From Candolleomyces eurysporus (Eukaryota; Basidiomycota; Agaricomycetes; Agaricales; Psathyrellaceae), in assembly GCA_027579435.1 (NCBI GenBank), contig JANBPK010001227.1:1-59078 (forward strand): DNA of 59,078 nucleotides, given 5' to 3'. The position numbers were made by a program, and so were the translations under genes. Shown here piece by piece: positions 1 through 10,893 of the stretch (positions are counted from its first letter, which is position 1; every line of letters begins with the position of its first letter). The notes beneath the pieces were generated by a model. That model worked only from the letters and a program-made list of their open reading frames with translations. It was not told where the DNA came from and ran no database searches.

Positions 1-1653
1 AGGAGCAGTACGTTGATCCCCCCGTCGTCGCCTTCGACTGCGAGCCCGGGCGGTGGTGGTGGTGGGAGCAGCAGCCAGTGGAACAACAAGGCCAGTGCGA
101 ATGATGGTAGTAGGAACGCGTTGAGAGCTGTTGGAGCTACTGTTGCGATGCAGCAGCAGCCGCCGCCGCAGCCTAGGCAGAGGAGTTCGACGATGTTGCC
201 GATGATGCCTGTGCCTACGCACCCTCCTGCGTCTTCGAGCCCCTCTAATTCGTCGTCTGCTGTCAACTCGAATATCAACAAACCGTTTGCGATGCGGAGG
301 GACAGTCCGGCTAGTTCGACGGGCGATTCGAGTAGCGGTAGGGCGCCGCTTACACCTCGAGATGGGAGCGACATTGGGATCAAGGGACCGGATGGGGTGC
401 TTAGGGATGGGAAAGGAGGGCGGGTGATGGATGTGGATCGGTATAGTGGAGGGGCGAGTGGGTTGGGGATTAGTACGAAGAACAAGGGGAAGCACATGAA
501 GAGGAGGAGTGTGAGCTTTGAGGATGATCTGAATGTTGTTGTGACTAGTGCGGGTGGGAGTCGAGAGTTTTTGGCGAGGCCTGGGAGCAGGAATGCGGAT
601 CGGGATAGTGTGATGGTTCTCAAGTCTTCGGAGCAGCAACTGGAAGAGAGGAGGAGGGAGAGGAGGAGGGAAGAGGCGAAGGCGGCTATTGAGGTGTGTG
701 TTTTCGCTTTTTTTTTGATTCGTCGTTTTTACTGATCCTTGCCCCACCCATTCAGCTCGGGAACGTTATCAATGGTCGTGGACCGATTGTCGATGACGAC
801 GACGAAGACATGCCGATCAACCAGCTCAACCCAAGGATGTCGACCATGAACCCGATGATGCTGAGCCCGATGGGTATGCAGCAGCAGCAGCAACAAAATC
901 CTATGGGCTTCGGGCCAGGAGGAGGACCACCGGGCAACTGGGGCGTCAACATGAACATGAATATGAATATGAACATGAACATGGGCTCCAACGGGATGCT
1001 GTCGCCTGCACCGTTCATGGCACCCCCACCTAGCGATCCCAACTTCATGGTCGCACACCAGCAAGCGATGATGATTGCGAAGCAGGCGTACCAGATGGCG
1101 GTGGCCCAGCAAGCTATGGCCGCTGCTGCAGATGAGTGGGAGCGAAGCTCGAATGTGGGCAGTGGCTTTGGAGGGAGCGTGTATGGAGGAGCGTCGCCCG
1201 GGCCTGCGCAGATGATGTTCGGGATGATGCCAGGTCAGATGCCGGGGCAGATGGGTATGGGCGGAATGGGTNATGATGGGGGGTGGAGGGAACAATTGGT
1301 CGACGGGGTCGGCTATTTTCCCGAGCTCGAGGTCTACGTACAACATGAACATGAGCAGTTCGAGGAGCGAGTATGGGGGTGGATTGGGTGTTCCAGGCGC
1401 GATGCAGAACTGGAGTTCTTCAAGGAGCTCTTACGGAGACTTTGGGCCATCAACGACGAACGGAGGAGGAGGTGGTAGATCACAAAGGGACTCGACGTTT
1501 GGAGGGAATGGAAACCTTACTCCTTCGTCTAGTTCAGCGTTGGGACATGGGAAGGCGACCCCCAGAATGCGAACTACGAGTCAGCCTGCGAGTCCCGCGC
1601 CCAATAGAACACGGAGAGCACCTCCCCCTTCCAGCTGGAAGGCAGGAGTCTAG
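1..1653 (+). CDS. Met/Gln/Gly-rich low-complexity protein, 5' partial
   Basis: The frame is open from base 1, so the N-terminus lies outside the window. Exon 1 (to 693) is Ser/Pro-rich, then basic (KRRSVSFEDD) and ends in an Arg/Glu helix. An intron (694-755, GTGTGT to TTCAG) leads to an exon rich in Met, Gln, Asn and Gly, with a poly-Gln run near 880, a Met-Asn dipeptide run at 950-985 and a helical segment containing AKQAYQMAVAQQAM. The frame changes at the N at 1272; read across it, the protein continues as a Ser/Gly/Asn-rich tail with many SSSRS-type motifs to the TAG at 1651-1653. I do not recognise a family. Composition suggests an intrinsically disordered protein. The frame jump is most likely an unresolved base. 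Confidence 0.6.
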
Positions 1654-2173
1654 ATGTTCGATTGGTTCTGGTTATGGCATGCGATGTCATCCTTTCTCTG
1701 GCCTCAAGCAACGTTCTTTTTGTTTTCTCTTTTATATATCGTTTTGGGTCGAGGTCTACCAATGTTTAACTTCTATTACCAAAAGTACGATTCAACAACA
1801 CGCACGCTNCGTTTTCTGTTTCCCTTTTTTTTTTTATTCTGATATCGATATCCCCTGCATTTGGACTTGAAATCTAATTCATTATGATAGATACCTTTTT
1901 TCATCGGCATAGTAGTACCATTAGTAGTTCGTAGTAGCATCCATCGGAAGTTGGGTCGAATCACTTTTTTTNGATGTGTTTCTCTTCACCTTTCTCTTTC
2001 TCTCTCTCTAGCTACAATGTATTTGTGCCTCTGACCTCAAGCATCGAAAGCATTTTACTGGCTCCGAATGGTTGTTTGATTTTGGATGAGCATGCGATGT
2101 TAGTGTTCCGGGTTAACGTGTAAGTAGATATGATATAGATAGGTAGGTAAGGGAAACACCTTCCATCCTCCCC
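1654..2173. other. Convergent intergenic region (two 3' ends)
   Basis: This gap lies between the stop of the Met/Gln-rich gene and the stop of the RNase H-fold gene on the other strand. It is T-rich with two Ns (1809 and 1972) and has no convincing exon. It probably holds the two 3' untranslated regions. Confidence 0.5.
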
Positions 2174-4177
2174 TCAATACTCGTCAGAATCATAATCGGA
2201 TTCATCCTCAGCACCCCAAGCCGCTTGCCCCGTGGCCGCAGCAGGAACGGAGGATGCCTGAGGTCTATAATCATTCGGATCCATTTCCTCCGGATCGAAA
2301 TCTTCGTCTTCTTCACCCAGTCCAGGTGCAGGTGCGAGTTGGGCGTTCCGCATGCTGGCGGCGGACGCAGCCCGACTCGGCCACGTTGCTCGTTGTTCGT
2401 CGATTATTGGGCCGGATGCCATGGCTTTCCAAATCTCCACGAGTAACCTATGTCCGATGCAGTAAGAGGGTCAGCGTTACGATATGGCAAGAATTCCTAT
2501 CGGATGGATGAATACATACCGTACGTCATGCGCAGCACCCCATTCGCCGTCCCTAGGAACCTTATCAATGCCTAACCGGGCGCTGAGGCTTATAGGTCTA
2601 GACGATCCAGGTCTTTCGCCTTCTGCCATCATGGTGAAGAAGAGATTGTGAGCGTCGATGATCACGTTCTTCGGCCCGGCGGTAGAGGAGGGTTCTGAGG
2701 TGTCCAGTCGATTGCGAAGACTACTACTAGTACTCTCCTCTCGTTTTAGCGGTCGACGAGGATCGCGGGTGCTACTTCCAGAGATGCTACTTGAACGAGT
2801 GGGGGAGCGAGAGCGGGATCGGTTTCGGTTCTTTCGTTGGTCATAATTCGAGTAGGCCTGCAAATACACGTATGGTGTGAATGGATTCAGGTGAGATGAA
2901 ATTCTTGTACACCGCCCTCCAAGAAAGAGTTTAGATGAAAGGGAATGGGCGCTCACCGTATCTAAAGGAAGTAAGCTCCGGATAGTTTGCCCTTTCAACT
3001 CGGAACCTAACGCCTCCAACGCAAACTCTGTCGCCACTTTATCATACGCCAGAACGATATTAGGCCCCGATCCTTGGGAGAGGAACTCGGATATACGTTG
3101 TCCGATTACGTGTTTGTGTTCAATGAGGTGTTCGAAAGTCTGGAAAACGCGTCGGTGAGGTTTATATTACAACGCTTTGCAGGATAAGGAAAAGGAAGAA
3201 TACCTCCTTAGGCCTGTCCCTAATGAACCCGCTATTCTCACTAAGCACATACTGCTGAACCGACCCAGCCTTTAGACTGAAGGAGGGGACCTCGACCTCC
3301 GCAAACGCCACATCCAGTATTCGCGGTATTCTAAGCCTTTCAGACTCGGCACGCGTGTCGAACTTGAGTGACCAAACGTTGAACGTCAACGCGAGTACCC
3401 TCGCGGACGGCGGGAGCTGTAGATCGCGGGGGAGGCTGTACTTTGCCCGATCGAGCACTGGGTGGGGTTGGACTAGGCGATAAAACACACTGTTTGTTCA
3501 ATTCAACGTTGATAAAGAGAGAAGGGATTGGTCAGCAGGTACGTTCATTCATCCTCGATGGTGGAAGGAAGAGTAGCGACAGAAAGCCATAGAATACGTA
3601 CCGGTTGAGTTCGAACTGCCCCCTCGCAAAACCCGCATCCCTGTTCTGATCCCGGTACGGATTATTATCCTTACTCAGAGACTTGAGCTTCTTCTTAAGC
3701 TCATCTGCCGTAGCAAACGTAATAGGCGAAAGAGACTCAAAGTCTTCTGGTCTGAGCGCACTAGCCCTGTTTGGTGGGCGAAGTCTGTTGGCCAGCGTAT
3801 AGTCAAACGCTTCGGCTGCTGTGAGCAGTATCTGAGCCGCGCCAGCCCTTTTGATCCCTTCATCGTAGAGGGGATAATGAATGTTCGAAACGTCCGGATG
3901 TTGGGCGGCATACCAAGTACCAGTTCGACTGGCCCAGTAGGGTTGTCCCTCTGCCGCAAGGGTGAGTTTGGGCCAACCAGAGCCTGCGCAAGAGGGCCTT
4001 CTTGACCCCATTTCGAATTATTACCAGGTCTGTGCACGTTCGATGCATCGTGAGCAGCTGGATTATGGTTTAATGTTATGTTCGGCGTACCCCTGGATAC
4101 CGTTGTACCCCCCNGGCCTGATAGTACTCTCCAGATCCACCCCTGTTGCCCGGGGACTGGCGATAGTGCGACGACAT
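2174..4177 (-). CDS. RNase H-fold protein, Gfd2/YDR514C-like C-terminal domain
   Basis: Exons read on the minus strand are about 3989-3602, 3490-3204, 3139-2959, 2860-2521 and 2447-2174, joined by clear GT-AG signals; a short first exon probably starts at the ATG at 4177 (MSSHYRQSP). The core has a first acidic strand (ILDVAFAEVEV), a central helix (TFEHLIEHKH), a later strand with an acid (NVIIDAHNLFF) and a final WGAAHDVRLLVEIWKAM segment. This order fits the RNase H-like domain shared by Gfd2 and YDR514C; I infer nuclease or nucleic-acid binding without proof of catalysis. An RS/Ser-rich insertion sits before the NVIIDAH strand and the C-terminus is strongly acidic, ending DESDYDSDEY. The N-terminal exon is uncertain because the N at 4114 changes frame. 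Confidence 0.6.
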
Positions 4178-4617
4178 TGCGATAGATGAAGGTGATAGCG
4201 GAGGGAGAAGAGCAAAGCGCAGGTGAGAAGCTTCAAGCAGCGCGACTAACACGTGCCTCGGCGGCGGAGTCCGGTGCAGCTTGAAATGTTCTCGAGGACG
4301 GCCATGCACCAGATTTTGGAAGGTGTGAAGGATCTGGGGTGGCGTTGCCGTACACCCTTCCTTTATCCTTTCACTGTGAGACTGTGACATAAACACTGTC
4401 CAAATGAATTCACCGGGACTTGAGATTATTTGCATGGTATGATAGTACATTTTGCGCATAATACACGATCTATGAAGAAGTAGCTAAGTTAAGAGGAATA
4501 CACCATGACAGAGCAGGGGATGACTACGTACCTATCAGAACAAAGCGACAGCTGTAAGCAAAACAACGAGGAAGTTAATAAATACGAGTAAAGTGGAGGT
4601 AGTCGGAAGTCGTCAAG
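4178..4617. other. Upstream region of the RNase H-fold gene / 3' flank of centrin
   Basis: About 440 bases between the proposed start at 4177 and the centrin stop at 4618; both genes are on the minus strand. I see no supported exon. The region should contain the promoter of the RNase H-fold gene and the centrin 3' end. Confidence 0.4.
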
Positions 4618-5223
4618 TCATGCCTCGTCAGTCATGATGGCAAGGAATTCTTGCTCGTTGATTTCACCGTCTCCATCGAGGTCGAACTCTTCGATCATCG
4701 CTTGTCTGAGGGCACCTTGGTTAGCATATCGGCAAGTGTAATATTAGTAAACACGCACAGTTCGTCGTCCTCTAACCGGTCCCCAATTTCCTTCGCCACG
4801 CGACGTAGGTTCCGCAGGCTAATTTTGCCAGTATTGTCGTCGTCAAACAGTTGGAAAGCACGGCGTATCTCTTCCATTGGGTCTCGCGCCAGGATTTTTT
4901 CGCTCACTACACGCGCGTAAGTGAGTGCATACGATGGAGAGCAACAGGGAAGGTGACTTACTAACTTTCGCGAAATCTTCAAAATCCATGAGGCTATGGT
5001 TTCCCTTGTCATGATCCCGCAGTATTTTGAGCACCTCAGCCTTCTTCAGATCAAAACCCAGTGCGCGCATTGCGACCTTGAGCTCGTGGTAGTCCACGGA
5101 TCCATCCTTATCCGTGTCGAACAGCTCGAATGCCTCCTTGATCTCCTGTTTTTGCTCGTCTGAGAGCTCTGGTCGGTTGTGGGAGCGTCGCTTGGCGCGT
5201 TGGGCGGCAGAGGATGAGTACAT
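4618..5223 (-). CDS. CDC31: Centrin (EF-hand calcium-binding protein, Cdc31-type)
   Basis: Three exons (5223-4962, 4906-4759, 4705-4618) splice in phase to 165 aa, the normal centrin length. After a short basic N-terminus ([19 protein letters not shown]) come four EF-hands. EF1 has the loop [14 protein letters not shown]2 has [14 protein letters not shown], the third begins [14 protein letters not shown] and the last [13 protein letters not shown]. The link [17 protein letters not shown] is typical of centrins and separates them from calmodulin. EF2 lacks several ligands, as is common in centrins. Centrins act at the spindle pole body, and Cdc31 also associates with nuclear pore mRNA export and DNA repair complexes. 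The ATG at 5223 gives the usual start; an upstream in-frame extension looks untranslated. Confidence 0.93.
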
Positions 5224-5563
5224 CGTCGAAGTCGTTGAGCAACGAGGAGCAACGAGGAGAACGGTCAACGAGGATGGGTCACACATGCATGACCTGTCAC
5301 AGTCGCGTGATGTGCGTCACACGCGAATTAAGCTGTCACGTTTTTAGTATGGATCTGGTCCTTGCCACCGCTAGTTCCGCGTCTTCTGTGAAGGGGGGNA
5401 CGCTTTGACGCGTTTCTGCTTCTGATCTGGATCGAGATACCCGCCCATGCAGCAGCTTTAATTCTGAGATACCCCGTTCAAGGATACCCTAATTCTCTTA
5501 CTCTACCCTGCTCCTAGGCTGGGCGAACCCACTTGGGAACACTATCTGGCACAAATCTGGCAG
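5224..5563. promoter_or_regulatory. Divergent promoter region, centrin / RdRP
   Basis: About 340 bases separate the centrin ATG (minus) from the first plausible ATG of the RdRP gene (plus). It holds no open exon. It probably carries the promoters of both genes; I see no clear TATA box. Confidence 0.4.
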
Positions 5564-8500
5564 ATGTCAAAGAAAAGGGGTCCTAATACTTGGGCTCTTT
5601 TAAGGGTGAAGTCTCCTGGCACTCCTTCCTATCTTCTATCCCACGAACCACAGCTTTTNAGACGCCCTCGAGCAGCGACGACGATCGGACCCCAGAGAGC
5701 GAAGGCTTCATTTCATCTGGTGAAGACGACCGTTGGACTAACATCGTCCCCAAGATAAAGACGATGAGAACGGACACCATCGCTCAGACATCTGAAGGCC
5801 AGAGGTCGAGCCCTGCACGACCGCCGCTTTCGACTTCCTCCAATCAGAGGATTTATGGCCAAAGTACGCCCTCGAGGCATGCAGCCCAGGCCGAACCGTC
5901 GTCCGCATCGACGGTCAGGCAAGGGCCCTCACGATATGGGCGTCAAATTGTGCTGCCTACCCCAAGTAAGAAGCTTTCCTCTTGTTACCATCAGTCCATC
6001 CTGCTGACATCTGGAACTATGACAGACACTGTACCTCAGTATGAAAGATATACAGATGTAGGTTCGCAAGAGTCTATCTCGAGCGGCTCACAATCGCCAT
6101 CAAAGCGAAGCCAAGACTTCACCGACAAGATTGAGCAAAAATTACAGGAACTCAAAGAGCGTCACCCACGCTCTCAGCAAGTCATTGTGGTGTCGGATTC
6201 TGAACCCGATAGTGAGCGATCTTTTCCCAAACATTGAACATGCCAGGAGCTCATTGTTTCTCTACTCTAATTCTCTAGCTGAATCCGAGGCGGAAAGTCC
6301 CCCTCCTTCCCCTCCTGTATCCCCTCCCCGCTCCACAATACCATCGAATACGACGAGTTTAACTTCCATAAATTCCCGGGGAAGTTTGTCCCGAATGCCG
6401 AGCGATGGCTTGGAACCGTCGTCTTCGACGTCCTCTCCAAAGAGTCCCAAATCATCGACGACGATCGGCGCGAATTCAAAGTCAGCGGCGCCTCCCCCGG
6501 TTTCCTTCCTCTCTTCGAACCCAGCGACGAAGTATGGAAACCCATCGAGCCCATCGGGGACTTTCCAAGTACCCGCTGCTTCGCCGTCTAAGGGAAAGCA
6601 GGCCATAAGGCTCCCTCGATTCGGAGCTCGTGCCAATCCCTCTTCTCCTGGTCCTTCTCCTTCGTCAAGCCAGCCTTCCAGGTTTGGCCCTCCGGCATTG
6701 GTGGACGACGTCTTTTCAAATGTTACCTCTCCTGGTGCGCCGGTTCGGCAGGCATCGACGCCTGGGAGATCTCCGGCGGTATCCCAGCCATCGACCACAT
6801 CGAGCTCTCGTCCATCGCCCGTAGATGAGAACGTCGCCCGATTCCTTCAGATTCCCCTTGGAACCGAGTTGGAAGCCCACATCATCGCTCACGATGTCCG
6901 CGCACAATCCCTCTTCGATTCATTGCAGATCCCTTGGGGTGTCCAATTCGAACTCGCGCGCGGCGTGATTCTGGGTTCAAAGAACAATTATTGGACTTGG
7001 GAGGACGTAATCCAGAAGGTTGGGCAGCTGAGAGGAACGAATGAGGTTACTGCTCCCAAGGTGCCGAGTGTGATGAAGCCCGGGGAGAAGATGTCTAGTG
7101 GGACGGATCATAAAGTCTGGTAAGTAGCTATTCCTGCCATATCCGCCTGCCTGCCTCCCTGGTCCCATGAGAAGTGATTAGAATCTGACGGCATCTCCGA
7201 TAGGATTGAACTCGACAGGGAGCAAGAGGCCATCCTCGAGAACAAAGGCCGAATGCTGGGCCTTATGGGTCCATGGATGGGTGACTCCGACTGGCATGGA
7301 GGACAAATCCAGCAACTTGCTAGGCTCGTTCGAATCGAGAAAGGTGTTCACAGCAGCGCTGGCGGCCCCAATCTAAAGGTCGAGCTCCAGCCGCTCGAGA
7401 AAAAGCGCTCCCATCGATTCGCTCGTTTCGCTGGTTCCCGTCGCATTCTGCAGCTCCGAGTTCCGGACAAGCTGCTCCTGGAGATGCGGGACGTGGTGAA
7501 GGAGTTCCTTTGTCAGAAGTTTATACTCCTCGGAAGAGTTTTCGTTCCTTTCCATTGCAAGGATGGGAGTGTGTATATGGTTGAGATCAATCAGGACTAC
7601 GAGAGGGAGGCTATGGCTTGGTGTGGGGATAAATTCCGTCATTCGTTTGCGGAATTTATGCAGTGGCATAATCCGATGGAGCTTAATTCGCGTCAGGTAT
7701 GCCTTTCATCCTTCCTTCATGAGTTTCAAGCGATTCTGACATGGATGTGATACACCGATAGGCTATCAGCAAATTCGTGACACGCTACGCGATCGGCCTC
7801 TCGAACACCATCCCGGTGATCGAGTTCAAGAAGGAGAACATCCACTTCATTGGTGATATCTGTACGTCCTAACCACGTCCTTCGTACCCTTTCCACTAGT
7901 TTACTGACAAGCCGTGCTACCTCGCAGTCTCCTCTGATTGGCCTGTAGACAACCCCAAAGCGCCAACGGAGAAAATCATGACCGACGGTTGCGGCTTCAT
8001 CAACCTGGCAGCGCTAACCGCCATCACCCGCAAGATGGGTTACGAAAGCGCTCCTACAGCTCTCCAAGGTCGTATCGACGGCGCCAAAGGCCTCTGGGTC
8101 CGACACCCCACAGATGACTCGGACGAACCTACAATCTGGATCCGTGATTCCCAGAACAAGATCAAAAACCCCACCCAAGATCGCGGGCATAGAATTTTCG
8201 AGTTGCTGGCTCCGTCAAAGGCTTCGATGCACATAGCACTATCTATGCAGAGCATCCTCAATCTGTACTTCAACAGTGTACCGGAGGACACGATCGTCAA
8301 GCTCTTCCGGGAGGGGTTAAAGGAGGAAATAATGCCGCTCTTGGAGTGGGATAGCATGGTGTTGTTGTATGATGCGATAAACAAGGCGGGAGGTGTTGCG
8401 GGCTCGAGGATGGTGAGGATTGCGGCGGGTGCGAGTGTGGCGTTGGGGTTGCAGAGGAACTCGTGGGGTCACGATGACGTGGATAGTGAGGAGAGTTCGG

Positions 8501-10491
8501 AGCAGGAGTCGGCTGAGCCGGCTACGTATACGGGGAGGAACCAGTATAGCGGCGGTGAGTGATTTTTTTTNCTTGTTTTTTACTGCCTTTATCGTACGCT
8601 TTTGACTAACGAAACGGTGGTTTTTTGTAGCCCCTCTTGCGCTTCACGAGTATCTCTTGGAGCTCATTCAAGCGGGTTTCCATCCAACGGAGTCGAAGAT
8701 CGTTCAAGACAAGCTCAAGCAAGTTATCAAGACGTCGATTAAAACCGCTGTCGAGAAATACCGGATTTCGCTGAAGGACTCGATTGCGGCTTGGGTGATC
8801 CCAGGTAGACCAATACTGTTTTTTCTATCGATTCTCCCTACTCACCTGTTGACTTTACAGATCCTACGGTCATCACGGCGGACCACCTCAAAGACAAGCA
8901 GAACAATCGAAGTCGGACCACAATGCGCGATCCCTTGGGGCTTCTGAAAGAAGGCGAGGTCTACTTCCGGTCGTCTGTGCCAATGAAGGATGAGCACGAA
9001 TTACCCTACTATGTCATTGAAGGTCCGGTTCTTGTAAGCAGCGAACCTTTTATTGCTCAATGCTGTACCTGGGTACCGACTTACACTCCCTTTGTTACAG
9101 CTGGGTCGCTATCCGATGCGTCTTCCTTCGGATATTCAGAAGGTGAGAAATATTGCTTTGCCTCCAGGTCAGCTTCCTGACAGGTCCACAGGCTATCGCG
9201 GTCGACGTACCGGAGTTCGCCCAGTACACCGATGTCCTCATCGTCTCTGTCAACGGAACCTCCAGTCTTCCGAGCCTTCTGAGTGGTGGCGATATGGATG
9301 GAGGTTCGTTATCTCCCTCTCGCGCGTTTTCCAGTGGCTAAACTTAATCGTTTTCCCTCGCGCGTTCGATGCAGATATTGTCAATATCTTCCGTCAAGAC
9401 GAGCTTGTTGAACATTTCCAGTCGAAGCCTCTTACCGAGCAGCCCGCTAACCTCATCGAAAACAACTTTGAGAGGGATATTATTTCTGTCGTGGATTTCT
9501 GCTCTGGTGCTGTGGAGAAGTCGTCTACGGATGCTCAGAAGTCATATCAAGATGTCCTGCTCAACAATCTCGCTTCACCCCAGAAGGGAATATATTCGGG
9601 GTTCCATGATGCGGCCATTGCGACTCGAGGATACGACCATCCAGAAACGATCAGGTTGGCCTATGTGTAAGTTGCAGGTTCTTCCCCGCTCTACAAATGT
9701 TCGATGCTGATGACTTCATTTGTAGCTTTAACCAACTTCTGGATGCGAGCAAGTCCGGACTTCGTCTCTTGGACATCGTATTTGTCCGCGACAGGAAGAA
9801 CTACAGCTCGAAACCCCCTCCTTTCGGGATCCTGGCCCGGCTTCGCGACGAGGGTGACACCATCGAAACTGAGCTCATGGCAACTTTCCAGGAGCTCATC
9901 GAACCCGCCGATCCAGCGCTGTTCAATCCCAAAGTGCACAACGACAGAGACCTTGTGAAGCCCTATTCCGACGCCCTGAAATACGCCCTAGATCTCCAAG
10001 CATCTACGGACCTCGAAGAGAAGATTTACGGCAAGTTCCTTCAAAAGGAGCTTCGGAAAATTCGCGCCCATGTCGAGGATTCGAATACCATTTTCGATGA
10101 TGAATTTGGCCGGTCCCAGATCGAGAAGCTGGAGGAAAAGCTTTTTTCACACAAGAAATCGTCGCCAAAGGAAAAGAAGAAATCCTCGTACAACTCAAAG
10201 AGCGATCAAGATTCCGACTGCATGCACCCTGCAGCGAAGAAGTTCACTGAGCCCATTGAAGGCCTTCGACTTTTCCAGTCGAATTTGGAGGAATTGAAGG
10301 CGTCGTGTGCCATCTACATCAATAACCCCCCGTCCCATTTCCCTTGGGCCGTTGCGTTTAGGGGGTTGTGTATGCTCAAGGCGAAGGCGAAGGGGATGGC
10401 GCCGATTATCAGGGAGATTGATGAGTGCAAGAGTGTGTCGTCGACCGCGGTGAAGGTGCTCGCGAAGAAATCGGATGGGATGGTGTTTTGA
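5564..10491 (+). CDS. RNA-dependent RNA polymerase (QDE-1/RDR family)
   Basis: A long multi-exon gene with about a dozen short introns (for example 5966-6025, 6212-6278, 7120-7203, 7697-7761). The first ~350 residues are Ser/Pro-rich and disordered. The conserved region starts near 6820 (VARFLQIPLG) and includes MTDGCGFINL (7978), LGRYPMRLPSD (~9102) and the catalytic DxDGD motif as GGDMDGD, whose last Asp comes from the next exon (intron 9305-9374). It ends with the TGA at 10489-10491. In fungi these cell-encoded enzymes make double-stranded RNA for quelling or small-RNA pathways. The catalytic Asp triad is intact, so activity is likely. The start is uncertain: ATG 5564 needs a frame correction at the N at 5659, and ATG 5764 is the fallback. 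Confidence 0.9.
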
Positions 10492-10893
10492 TCTTTTTAT
10501 GGGCGGAGTCCTTTCTTTCTTGGTGTACATGCTCTGCTTTTCATTTCATTCAACTGCTTGGTTTATGCTGCTCCTTACCTAACTTTTGCCAACTTCGTAG
10601 AAGTTCCGGCCTCATCTCACTTAGCCGCTTGCTTTCTATCTCATTTGTCTTTGCTCTGCTTGAATGTAATTTTAGGTACNCNATGCTGTCGTTCTTGGCT
10701 CANATAATGTAGATATAACTTGTATGGTCAGACTTATAACNCCATGACTTCCAATTTATGTTATCTTCTTGATTTNCGCAATGGACGCGGCCATTNTCCT
10801 TTCGTCGCTCGTCTCGTCTCATTGTANACTCGTCGTTCTTGGTCNTTTTGACTAGATGAAATATGCTGGTCTATCGCGTTCTCGGATCGACAC
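10492..10893. other. Intergenic, 3' flanks, several Ns
   Basis: Convergent gap between the RdRP stop and the low-quality 3' end of the first F-box gene. It is T-rich with scattered Ns and shows no coding exon. Confidence 0.4.

Noticed and set aside
729..1352. Long minus-strand frame with His/Leu-rich protein opposite the Met/Gln-rich gene
   Set aside because: It mirrors the repetitive codons of the plus-strand gene and has no start, splice or motif support.
6262..6798. 178-codon minus-strand frame within the RdRP gene
   Set aside because: It is antisense to the Ser/Pro-rich RdRP exon, a known source of long spurious frames.
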